A model generated the notes under the pieces. That model worked only from the letters and a program-made list of their open reading frames with translations. It had not been told where the DNA came from and searched no databases. Shown piece by piece: positions 8,572-19,843 of a DNA stretch of 64,000 bases; position 1 is the stretch's first letter, and each line of letters opens with the position of its first letter. This stretch comes from Chlorokybus atmophyticus (taxonomy: Eukaryota > Streptophyta > Chlorokybophyceae > Chlorokybales > Chlorokybaceae), in contig RHPI01000575.1 in assembly GCA_009103225.1 (NCBI GenBank), positions 29,317 through 93,316 on the forward strand. Reading direction: 5' to 3'. Both the position numbers and the translations under genes were made by a program.

Positions 8572-10950
8572 AGGGGCACATTGTGAAGAACTGTAGGAAG
8601 AAACAACAGGGGCAACCTAGAGCAAGCACCAGCAACAGCGGCAACGAGCACCAATACAAGGAGAAACATGTCGCCTTCACTGCACCCAGTTTGAGGGCGG
8701 GCACAGCTTTCTAGGTGGTGGACTCTGGCTGCGATTGTCATCTCAATCTCACACCAAACAAGGAGGTGATGGAGGGCTACAGGAAGCTGACGTCCACAAT
8801 CAAGGTGGCGGGCTTCGGTGGCGATGTACTGGTGGCTGAGGGAGTTGGCAATGTACGACTCCAGTGCAAGGTTGGTAACACATTATGCGAGGTGTTGTTA
8901 CGCAACGTCCTGCATGTGCCAAAGGCTGTTGCGAGCCTGTTCTCTTTCAGAGTTGCTGAGCGCTTGGGAGCAGAGATAGTGTTCCGGAAGGGTGGCTGCA
9001 CAGTCATCCTTGATGGGGTCGTGCACGTGGTTGGAATCGCTGATCCAGGAGGGCTCTACCACGTGGAGCAGCACTCTCAGGACATTGACACTCAAGCTAT
9101 GGTGGTGGAGGACAAGGAGTCGCCAACATTGTGGCATCGAAGGTTCGGGCATCTCAGCTACGTCAACCTCACTCGCCTTGTCGCTGAGAAGATGGTCAAG
9201 GGCATCTATCTCAGCATACTGAAGAACTCAAGAATGCATCAGGTGCACTTTGTGAACCATTCCAAGTTCCAAAGCAGCATGCTATGCCATTCCCATCATC
9301 CTCTTCTAGCAGTTAGCATCCTTGCGAGCTTGTGCACATGGATGTCTGTGGCCGTATGCGCATTGTGGCGAAGGGAGGGGTCAGGTACTTTGCTACATTC
9401 CTCGACGACTACAGCAAGCTATCCGTCATCTTTCCGTTGACACTGAAGTCAGAAGTTGCTGGAGCTGTGCGCACAGTTGTGGCCTTGTTGGAGACCCAGT
9501 CTAGCAACAAGATGAAGGCGATGAGGAGTGATCGAGGAGGGGAGTACATCAACAAGGAATTCTTCGCCAGCAAGGGCATACGCCACGCTACAACGGCACC
9601 CTACACCCCGTAGCAAAATGGAGCAGCTGAACGCCTCAACAGGACACCCTTGGAGCGTGTTCGAGCCATGCTCAATGACACCAAGATGGAAGACAGTATG
9701 TGGAAGGAGGCGGTACTCATTGCCAACTACATCCGCAACAGGTCTCCGGTGAGCTCAAAGCAGAAGACTCCGTGGAAGCACTTCTATGGAGCCACACCAG
9801 ATGTGAGTGGTATGCGTGTGTTGGGATGCACGGCATATGCGCTAGTGCCTAAACAGCTCAGGCACAAGCTGGAGCCGGTCAGCAAGAAGGGCAACTTCGT
9901 TGGCTATGAACCGAGTTCCAAGGCTTACAGGATCTTGCTCGAGGACACTCAGCAGATCATTGTGAGCAGAGAAGTGGTTTTCCACGAGGGATTATCACAA
10001 CCAGAAGCAGTCTTCTTTCCTGAAGATGAAGCACAGCCGGAGGAGCATCCTGAGACAGTGGAGGCTACAGGCAAGGCCATCATCAACAATAAGGGTGAGC
10101 AGGACTTAGCTGCAGCAGGCCAGGAGGAGCCGCACCTGCAACAGGAGCACGCAGCTCGGAGATACCCAGTGAGGGAGAGAAAGGCACCTGACTTCTTACA
10201 CAAGGCACACGTCGCCAGTGTGCACAATGAGGTGCCAAGCACCTATGAGGAGGCATTGTTAGCACCTGATGCGGAGCAATGGCAGCGTGCTATGAACGTG
10301 GAGATTGCGTCACTCCATGCCAACAACACTTGGTCACTAGAGCAGCTACCGCAAGGAGTGAAGACCATTCCAGTGAAATGGGTCTTCAAGGTGAAGCGTG
10401 ATGGTCAGGGCAACATTGAGCGCTACAAGGCAAGACTGGTGGCAAAGGGATTCTTGCAGCAGGAAGGTGTGGACTTCACCGAAGTGTTTGCACCTGCAAG
10501 TAAGCATACCACCTTCCGTGCACTGCTAGCTGTGGTTGCTGTTGAGGAACTAAAGCTGCATCACCTCGACGTGAAGACTGCCTTCCTCTACAGAGAGCTG
10601 AACGAGGAGATCTTTATCGAGCAACCACCTGGATATGAAGAAGGGGAGAGAGGCACAGCGTGCAAGCTAATCAAGGCACTGTACGGGCTGCGACAGGCAC
10701 CGCGTATGTGGCACATCAAGCTCACCAAGGAGCTGGAGGCACTTCACCGCATCCTCTGCAGACCCTGGGCTCACCGCATCCTCTGCAGACCCTGGGCTCT
10801 TCTTCCATGTAGACAACAAGGTCTGGCTACTCGTGTATGTGGATGATATTCTCATCGCCGCCAGGCAGGTGCACCATCTGCAGGAGACGAAACTTGCGCT
10901 ACAGCAAGCATTCTCAGTTCGTGATCTTGAAAGGCCAAGTGGTGTGTAAC
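8571..10950 (+). pseudogene. copia pol (protease, integrase, reverse transcriptase) with several frame breaks
   Basis: The protease motif VVDSGCDCHL is at about 8715. The pre-integrase zinc motif (LWHRRFGHLSYVNL) is near 9130. After a frame change near 9200 the integrase core follows: MDVCGRMRIV, then FLDDYSKLSVIF, then SDRGGEY, with a stop TAG at 9611 just before QNGAAERLNR. The integrase C-terminal part gives GCTAYALVPK and VGYEPSSKAYRI. RT starts at about 10370 (KWVFKVKRDGQGNIERYKARLVAKGF, then HHLDVKTAFLYREL). It is interrupted at about 10740 by the tandem duplication; the catalytic YVDDILI lies in another frame at about 10836-10856. RNase H is missing. Not functional as read. Confidence 0.88.
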
Positions 10951-11790
10951 TTTTGATGCGCTCAGGTACATCATAGGTGATCATAGATCTGGATTAGCGA
11001 TAAGTAGCATAACCCATTCTGATACGCTCACACTAGTTGTATGCATCGCACAAGCTTAAGATATGGCATGCAGACGGAATCTCCTGATGTTATTGAGTTG
11101 TTATCAACCAATGTCGTCACATCCAGTATCTGTAACCGAGTTTTCGACCTGATGTCTGCATCGCACTTTAGGTCCTATGGTATGGCTCATAGGCGATACT
11201 GGTTCCCAACACTAGCCTTTAAACTAGTATGTCATAGACATCCTGCCTATGGTTGTATACACGATGACTGCACAGCATGCAATTACACAACCGCGAGAGC
11301 AACTACTACGTGCCAGCGCAGTTGGCAGAACCCAAAGATTGGCTCGGGATGTCAGGTCCAAAGACGATGACTAAAGTTATATGACGGTAAGGCAGGGAGA
11401 GAGACAGACTTCGGACAGGGGAGAGAGGGAGTTGGGAAAGGTAGTGGGGTGCTCTGTTGACATATGTAAACATGCACAAAGTGACAGCATGCACTTGCGT
11501 ATATGCGTAGCACATGCAGCATCCTATACACGCACACATTCATGCGCTCGAGCGCACAATTACGCACACCCGCGTCTTCGTGCCCGCACCCACGCCCCCA
11601 AGCGATGGACAGTGAAGGACATGCCAACGACACACTCAAGACGTGCACATACCAATGACAATGCCACACCTATCAATGCATGTGTGTCTCACTTTATGCT
11701 GACAGTAGGACCCACCTCAACAAGCAGGCAACATGGACTACTTTGTACAACTGTCCTCAATGTTTCACAACCGCATTGCGTCCAATCCAG
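10950..11790. other. Intergenic stretch, nothing recognised
   Basis: The sequence beyond the copia truncation shows no 3' LTR and no coding pattern. It serves as the downstream flank of the reductase gene on the minus strand, which ends at 11791. Confidence 0.5.
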
Positions 11791-13984
11791 TTATTCAGAA
11801 GCAGCAGGGAAGCGGTCGCGGTCATGTGGCTGCATGTAATCGATGTCGGGGCCCAAAGGAACAATCTTGAAGGGGTTGATCTGTGCGCACACGCACACAG
11901 ACATAACAAGTCAGGATACGTGCAAGGACAACCAGCAAGTAAATACTCAAGCCGGCAGGCGGGCATACCTGAGGGTGGCTCTTGTAGTAGTGGTTCTTGA
12001 TGTGCTCCATGTTGACGGTCGCCGCGATGCCCGGCAGCTGGTATATCTCCTTGGTATAGTTGAACATGTTGGGGTACTCGCGGATGCGCTTCTTGTTGCA
12101 CTTGAAGTGCACGGCGTACACCTGTGATGAACTCCAAAGGTCAGATCCACTGCTCGTGCATGACATGCTGCGCGCAAGCTGAGAGATGTACCTCGTCGAA
12201 GCGAATGAGTGTCATGAACAGGCGGATGTCTGCCTCGGTCAAGTAGTTGCCCACCAGATAGCGCTGCTTGGAGAGAATGTCTTCAACCTGTGTTGATAGA
12301 CACACCGCAAGCAATTTTCAATGTCAGCATAGTTGCGTGGTTATCATTTTCCTAATGTGTACCCGATCGAGGGACTCGAAGACTTGTCTGTTGGCCTCTT
12401 CGTACGCGCCCTGCTTGATGGCGAAGCCGCTCTTGTACACACCGTTGTTGATGCCATCGTACACCTAGTGCATTGCACAACCAATCCAATGAGAGACACG
12501 CATGCCATGAATTACTTGTCCAGCACCTCAACGCAACTACCATACAGAGTGACTGCCCGACTGGACTCACCCACGCGTTGACCTCATCAATCTGCTTCCT
12601 GAGATGCTCCGGGTAGTAGTCGTGGTCGGGTTTCTTGGCGATCTTGAACTGCAGACAAAAATCACATGTGCTTATGTTTATATATGTATGCGTACGACTA
12701 GTGCTGCGGCGTACATGCATGGGGACATTACCTCAGAGTTGAACATGCGGATGATCTCTGAGCTCTCATTGCTGACGATGGTCTTCTTGACCTTGTCGAA
12801 TAGCACTGGCACGGTGTAGCGGCCGTCATAGTCGGGGTTCACCTGCTCGTACACCTGCCGGATAGTCGTGCCTGCGTCGCATTTCAGCACTCAACACGCC
12901 GTGGACACACACATTGTGTTGATGATGGCCACACATGCGCACGCATGCCCACAAACACTTACAGTGGTTGACTGGGTCTGGCGTGGCGCCGGGCTCCTCG
13001 CTTTCTGAGGAGGGTATGCCCCACCCGCTGTGCGTGTCGCTCTCGTCGTCCGGCCGCGTCTTCTCCATCATCGCCTTGGTCACCGTCACGTCGATAGCGT
13101 CCTCAAGCCCCTGGACAACATGCGAGTCTGGATCAACTGATATGATCATCCAATGTGTCAAAGATTGTATAAAACTGCGCACGCACCTTCAGCGCCCGGA
13201 ATGCCATGCATCGGCTCGCCCACGGGCACGCGTAGGATATGTACAAGTGGTAGCGGCCCGCTTCGGCAGGAAAGCCTGGCGCAAGAACGCCGTGACATCA
13301 TTGCTTCAACCAAACCCAACATGATGACGACAAGCGTACATGCTGACTTGACTGAGTTTGGTTAACTGTTCTCAAACTCTGCATGTATTGGTTGAAATGC
13401 ATGTACGATAACGACAAGCGTGTATGTTGGCTGAGTAGGATCAACTATTCTCACACACACACAATTTTGCCCGTATTGTTGGGATGCATTTAAGCGACGC
13501 GACACGCAAGCAGCTTGCATGTTTGGTCGACGATAATACTGCACGCATGCAACAGTGTGTGTGGTTGCTGGCATCGCAAGGCCGTGATGGTGCGTGACTG
13601 CTGCTGCTGCTGCTGCTGTTTGTGCGTGTGCATTCAAGCGACTGTCTATCTAGAGGCAAACGCACCTGAGGAGCCGTCGGCGGTGATGAAGTCCCGGAAG
13701 CTCGCCTCCTTGCGCTTGAATGCGCCGTCCTCCGACAGGTCCGACATGGCCGTGCGTCCGAGCTTGGACAGGTGGTCCGTCATGCTGCTCCCTGTCGCCG
13801 TCGACGCCGCCGCCGCCGCCGTAGTTTGCACCCGCCCCACCCGCTGCCGCACGCCACCAGCACGCAGACCACACCGGCGCTGCGGCGGCGGGGAGGGTTT
13901 GAGTCTCCGGGCGACGCCCGCAGCACGGCCCCTGAGAACGCCGGCGTGGCACGCGGCAGCGGCAGCGGCGCTGGCGAGCTGCAT
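11791..13984 (-). CDS. Glutathionyl-hydroquinone reductase (Xi-class glutathione S-transferase, ECM4/YqjG family)
   Basis: Nine exons read on the minus strand: 13666-13984, 13187-13275, 12963-13110, 12732-12871, 12571-12648, 12363-12464, 12192-12287, 11969-12121, 11791-11880. They join in frame to 404 residues. The enzyme family reduces glutathionyl-hydroquinones, releasing hydroquinone and using a second glutathione. Diagnostic features are the active-site Cys in [12 protein letters not shown], the SGWGIP...GATPDP segment, TVPVLFDK...[12 protein letters not shown], the all-alpha GST C-domain ([23 protein letters not shown]) and the closing [15 protein letters not shown] motif typical of Xi GSTs. 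About 70 Ala/Arg-rich residues precede the conserved part and resemble an organelle transit peptide; a second Met at residue 68 (MTDHLS) could start a cytosolic form. It lies head to head with the phosphoketolase-like gene, 564 bp apart. Confidence 0.92.
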
Positions 13985-14548
13985 GCGGGCGACAGTGAGG
14001 ATAACGACGAGGCCGGCGACGACGTCAAGACTAGAGCGAAAGGGATCGGGGTTCAGTGTTTCACTGATCTCACATGTAGATTCCTGATCGCGGTTCAGTC
14101 AGAGGAGTGATGATGATGATTGCCACATGGGGATGGATGGATCGGCCAGGGGGGCGGACAGAGATGGGAGAGATCCCGCGCAATTGCTGACGCGTCGCAG
14201 AGATTGGCACCACTGGTACGTCGCATCGAGGAGAAAATCAATCGATTGAAAGTAGAGAGGCGCACTTTTTGATGATGCCAGCAGAGAGGTGGGGTTGTTC
14301 ATCATTAGCGTGGACGCAGGCCTAGGAGCTCGTGCCAGCTGGCGCTTACCCAGAAAAATTGACAGCATTGCGCACGGATCAACCATGCATGATGCATGCC
14401 ATCCGTAGGACTAGCTGCTAGGAATCCGCATGCATTCGTTTATTCATTCAACGGAAGGTTTGAATGTCACAGTTTGCTCACGCATCAACACAGAGCCGCA
14501 CACAGGACCAGGCAGGCTTTCCGTCAGCGCTCGGTCATTCGCATCATC

Positions 14549-17500
14549 ATGCTCGCCGCCTGCTGCACGCCCGCCGCCGCCGCAGCGTCATCATCATCCT
14601 CTACCGCCTCGGGTCCCGGGTCAAGGCCAGACAGGTCACCGTTGTTGTCGTCCAGCAAGGCGGCGGTAAAGGCGTGCCCAGCAGCGCTGCAGGCCGGGGT
14701 CAAGTCTAGGACGCAGAAGAGGCGGAGTGGGGGTGTGGTGGTGGCCAAGGCGCAAGCTGCGGCGCAGGCTCCCGCCATGGACCAGGTGAAGGAACGAACC
14801 GACGATGTGGTGGCCGCAGGAAGCCTGGAGCCCATCCACACCATTGTGCCCATGCCACTCGACGAGGTTAGTCAAGTCCACCCCAGCTCATCATCCGATC
14901 GCTGAGAGTGATGAACTGGGGTGGAGTCATATTCACGACAGCCTATCATGCTTTGAGATGCATGTTGTGTGCAAGTATGGGTACGGTGCGAGTGCGTTTA
15001 TGCCGATTCATTCAGGGATACATGAAGTGAGGCATACAGGTGGGTGCAGCTTGAGATACTGTATGCATTGCAGGTTGCCAAGTACAGGGAGTCGCACCCC
15101 TCGGCGGCCAAGTGGGCTGAGGGCTATGGTGTGATCAAGCACAGCGAGGAGACGCAGGCGCAGGTGTATGACCTTGCCCAGAAGCTCCAGCAGAAGGTCA
15201 GTCAGAGCAGTACGAGCCATCGAACCAAGAATCCGATAGGCATGCACAGATGCAACATGCAGTCATCAATGTTTTGAGCATGTGCTTGTTTCCATTTGTG
15301 GCCATTCATTCATTGCAGCAGGTTGTTGGTTGTAGCAGTCCGTTTATCCTATAAAATGTGTTTCTTGTGCAGGCTGGTTCAAATTACAGCGAGGAGCAGT
15401 TCTTTGGGCTCCTTCATGCGCTGGACCGCATCACGAGCGCAGCCATGTGGCTCGTCGTGCATCTCACCTACGCCGACAAGGTCAGTGTGGGAGTGGGACA
15501 GCCGTGCACACACGCATGCACCATCAGAGGTAATTGTACTCCAACTAAGTCGCCATCACTTCCAGGTCCATTTGGACGGTCACGGCCTTGCTCCGGATGA
15601 GTTCAAGTCGACTCCCGATGGCCACACCGGCGGCTCCCTCAACATGGTCCCCGCATACGTGGGCTACTTTGGCGCCAATGCCATCGCCGGCATCACTCGT
15701 TCGTGGACAATGGGTCAGGGTCACTGCGTGGCCGCCATCGACTCGGTCAACCTACTCCTGGACAACATGCTGCCGGGACACGGCATGAACTACTCTGTAA
15801 CAGATGAGGGCTTGACAAAGTTCGTCTCAGACTTCTACCGCTTCACGATTGGCGATGATGGCGTGTTGGAGACACCACTCGGCTCGCACGTGAATCAACA
15901 CACGGCGGGTGGCACCATGGAGGGTGGTTACCTCGGCTTCACCGAGTTGCAGTATGTCCACATGCCGCTGCGTGGCCAGAGTTTGGTTACATTTCTCTCC
16001 GATGGCGCCTTTGAGGAGCAGCGTGGCGCCGACTGGGCTCCACGCTGGTGGCGTGCCGAAGACTGTGGACTCGTTGTGCCCATCATGATCTGTAATGGTA
16101 GACGCATCGATCAACGCACCACCATGCGCATGGAAGGCGGCGCCGATTGGTTGAAGAACCACCTCGAGCTCAACTACTTTGACCCCGTCGAGTTCGATGG
16201 CCGCGACCCCGCCGCCTTTGTGTGGGCCATCACAGAGCTGGAGGAGAAGCTTAAAGCCGCAGGTGAGGCCGTCGCCAACGGGAAGGATAAGTATCCAGTG
16301 CGCTTGCCTTATGGCATTGCAGTCGCGCCAAAGGGAGCGGGATTCTACAATGAAGGACAGAATTTGGCGCACAATTTGCCACTACCAGGCAACCCAGCCA
16401 AGGAACCCAAGGTGGGTGGGTGTGCGAGTCTTACATGTGTGCAGTTGGGTGTCATGGCGTGGTTGTGGTTTGTTGATGTAATGTGTTTGGGTGTGCAGAT
16501 GGCGGAGCTGTTCAACGAGTGCGCGCGTAAGCTGTGGGTTCCACCCGAGGAGCTGAAGCAGTCCATCGCCGCGGTCACGCAGACGTACCAGGAGCGGCCA
16601 AAGGAGCGAGATCACCCGCTCGTCACGCACAAGATGGTGAGAGAGATGGATGTGTTGGCACTTTAGTATCAGTCATAAGAAGACTACTATTTCACGGTAC
16701 TATGGTGAAGATTGTGACTGATGTGTGTTGCAGGATGTGAAGCTGACCAAGATCCCCACCCCCGAGTACAAGCCTGTGCCAGAGGACAGAGCCAACCCGG
16801 ACGCGTGGGTGGAAACGCCGCCCATGCAAGGCGTTGACGACACATTCCTGGCCGTCGTTGAGGTGTGGACCGCGCATACTAGCGGTTTTTTTTTGTCAAC
16901 AGCATGTCGTCAACTTGTGTTCTTAGCTGATGTCAATGTTGTGTCCCAGGCCAATGACCACCTGCGGCCTCGCGCGGGCAACCCGGATGAGTTCAAGAGC
17001 AACCGCATGTTGAAGACACTCGAATCGCTCAAGTTCCGCGTCACAGAACCCGAAGAGGGCATGCCGGAGCATCCACTTGGGTAAGTGGCTCACATTACCA
17101 TATCAATGAATCCCTGCCGTTGTGCGTGTGTTCATAAGCGCTCGCCCACACAGGTGTATTATTACCGCATTGAACGAGGAGTCGGTCTGCTGCGCCGCCC
17201 TCGGTAACAAGCAGGGCATCAACATCGTCGTGACATATGAGGCATTTGCCGACAAGATGCACGGTGCCGTGAGGCAGGTGGGTATGCTGTTGGTCAATGC
17301 TGGTTCCCCTTTGGATGCAATGGTTGAGCAAAGCCGACATGCTGTGTCTGTGCTGGTGCCAGGAGCTGACCTTTGCGCGTGAGAAGCTTCATGACGGGCA
17401 GAAGGTTGGGTGGCTGAGCGTCCCGATCATCCTGACATCGCACACGTGGGAGAATGGCAAGAACGAGCACTCGCATCAGGACCCGGTACTTGCATGTTGT

Positions 17501-18374
17501 CCGTGTGTGGATGAGTACAACACTGTATCTCTCAGAAGCACCTGGTGCTGATGCCGGGGGGTGTTACCTATGCACAGATTTTTGTGGAGAGCATCATGAA
17601 CGAGACATCCTCTGTCGCGCGCGCCATCTTCCCGGCTGACTACAACACGGCAGCATACTGCATGCTGCAATGCTACCAAACCCAAGCGCAGGTGCGTTAG
17701 CACAATTCAACACTTGCCCCTGCGTGTTTGCATGCATGTTAGTTGGATGCAGCTGCGTGACATCAATGTGTGTGCAGATCTGGGCGATGCCTGTCCCTAA
17801 GAAGGCCCTCCCCGACTTGATCAGCCCGAATGAGGCCATCAAGCTGTTTGAGCAGGGCGCGCTGAAGCTCACGTGGGCCGGCCACGACAACAACAACCCC
17901 ACCGTCATCCTCACGGCTGTCGGCGCGTACCAACTCCCCGAAGTATTGCGTGCTTCACGTCGTCTGCGCGAGCGTGAGATCGCCCACTCCGTCGTGTACA
18001 TGTTGGAACCGGCTCGCTTCCGCTCCCCGCGCGACGCGAGTGAGGCTAAGATAGTGGCCCCGCCGCGCGTGGTGCAGGAGTTGTACCCCGATGACGTGCA
18101 GCCGCGTGTGTTTGTGGCTCATTGCAGACCCGAAGTACTTATTGGGACTCTTCAACCACTCAACAGTGGGTCCCACCGCACCGCTGCGTTGGGTTATGTC
18201 AACCAGGGGGGGACCCTTGATGTGAAGGGGATGCTGTTTGTTAACAGATGCACGTGGGCGCATGTTGTGTATGAGGCGGAGATTGTGCTCGGGTTGGATC
18301 ACGGGGCGCTGCTCACCGAGGAGGAGATGCAGGTCCTCGACCGCAAGAAGAGCCCACACGGCATTATCTTTTAG
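14549..18374 (+). CDS. Phosphoketolase/transketolase-like thiamine-diphosphate enzyme, probably organelle-targeted
   Basis: Eleven exons (14549-14866, 15074-15196, 15373-15480, 15566-16411, 16499-16636, 16734-16862, 16950-17080, 17154-17277, 17363-17485, 17536-17691, 17778-18374) join in frame to 930 residues. The N-terminal 70 or so residues are Ala/Ser/Arg-rich (VVVAKAQAAAQAP before the conserved part) and look like a transit peptide. The body resembles the XFP/transketolase family: GHTGGSLNMVPAYVGY, SWTMGQGHCVAAID, PGHGMNYSV, a cofactor motif FLSDGAFEEQRG ... PIMICNG (the SDG...CNG variant of GDG...NN), then HRTAALGYVNQGG near the C-terminus. Phosphoketolases split xylulose-5-phosphate or fructose-6-phosphate to acetyl-phosphate; the close bacterial relatives I recall are annotated as transketolase-like or 'xylulose-5-phosphate 3-epimerase', so the exact reaction is uncertain. 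Part of exons 4-5 is duplicated at 5641-5998. Confidence 0.8.
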
Positions 18375-19843
18375 AGACTAGTGGTGTAAACTGTGTGCGG
18401 TGTAGTTGCGTTGGCTGTGTACATACCCCCCTTCTCGCCCTCTTGCTCGCTCACCATTAGTGCAGCGCTGTAGATTACAATGACTACTCATTTTTGTTGT
18501 GGTTGGTATCAGTAAACACCTTGCTGTATGTTCATGGCGGATGCCAAGTGTTGGCTGGCATGAATCTTGTAAATTCATCAACCCAGTAGGCACGTGCCAT
18601 TTGGTGTCATTCTGCACAGGTACAGCGGTGTGGTTTGTCATGCCAACTACTTGGTGCTGGTCATAAGCGCATTGCACTTGCATTCATGTACATTAACACT
18701 GTGACTACACTTGTGCAGATGTAGGTTTGTAGGCTTGATGTGTTTATGTGCTTGGTACTGTTGTTGATGCAGGCCATGCACAGCTCATTGCACCTTCGTT
18801 TGCTCGCATCCAGCGGACAGGAAACAACAAACACACATTTCAGCACAGATGCGAAAGTGCAAGGCCGCGCACGTACTGGAATACCCTCACCGGCATGCTC
18901 ACGCGCGCGCACATACAGAGTATACACCACTGTGCGATTGGGTGTGGTCACCTGTCGTTGTTGCTTACTAGCACAGTGCATTTGCACTCACACAATGCCA
19001 TACACAGTACGTTGAGTGTGCTTTGATGATCCCAATAGACATCACACACAGTGAATCTATCCCTTTACAACATGCATTGTGAACGTGCACACAGCTGTCA
19101 CAGCAACACTGGCCGTGCCGGGTTGGGCCCCCCCCATCAGGCCGATGCGGCGCTGGCCATGACGAGGACCGTTGGCGTGGGTGTGGGTGTGGGTGTAGGT
19201 GCGGGTGCGGGTGCGGGTGTGCGTGAGGTAGGTGTGTTCGGGGGGGGCGGTGTGCAAGTGTGAGTCTGTGGGTGAGGGTGAGGGTGGCAGTGTTGGAGTG
19301 TGAGTGAGGCTGCGACTGCGTGCAAGCGTGTGCCTGACTGTGTCAATAGTGAGCGCATGGCCGCAGCAGGACACTTGTGTATATACATACAGCAATTGCT
19401 GATACTAGCGGCATCACCAGCGGTAGCACGCCAACCAAACTGTGTGTTTTTGTGGTTGCGCAGGCACGTGCGTGCATGCGTGCATGTGTGAGGCTCAGCA
19501 TGTCATCGGATTGCATGCTTGCGTGCATGCCTCACGCGCTTTGCACATAACGAGATTCGGGCCACTGACCCCTGATGTGTGTCCAACAGTAAACAACAAC
19601 ATCATCTCTCCATTGTACAGACATTCTCCATTGTCTCAGTGCAGTATACTTATCGCTACACAAACACCCACCCACAGTACCAGCACGCCAACTTGATTGG
19701 GGTCACTCCATTCACCCCACCCCGAACTGGTAGCTCACGCCATACAAGGAAGGAAGGCCGGTCCAAACAACCACAACCAGACAGCACTCCACCTGCTCAA
19801 GCGACCGCCTCTGCCGTCCACGTGAGTATGAGCCTCATACTCC
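18375..19843. other. Intergenic stretch with a GTGGGT-type minisatellite
   Basis: Between the phosphoketolase-like stop and the RtcB start. From about 19167 to 19240 the strand is a run of 6-bp units (GTGGGT, GTGTGG, GTGCGG) followed by GAGGGT/GAGTGT words to 19310. Ser- and His-rich open frames elsewhere have no homology that I recognise. Confidence 0.6.

Larger units (their letters stand above)
7315..10950 (+). mobile_element. Ty1/copia LTR retrotransposon, truncated at the 3' end
   Basis: In order: LTR, primer site, gag with zinc knuckle, aspartic protease, GAG-pre-integrase, integrase, reverse transcriptase. The order protease-integrase-RT is diagnostic of copia. Sequence identity to the element stops soon after the RT YVDD box near 10845-10945. 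No RNase H, polypurine tract or 3' LTR follows. A 24-bp tandem duplication (CACCGCATCCTCTGCAGACC words at 10744 and 10768) interrupts RT. A second, more decayed copy is at 43816-44800. Confidence 0.9.

Noticed and set aside
10744-10800. A novel RT insertion in the copia element
   Set aside because: The extra residues come from a 24-bp tandem duplication that also breaks the frame before YVDD; simple decay explains it.
19150-19310. Telomere-like repeat at the GTGGGT run
   Set aside because: Units vary (GTGGGT, GTGCGG, GAGGGT), the block is short and internal between genes, so an ordinary minisatellite is simpler.
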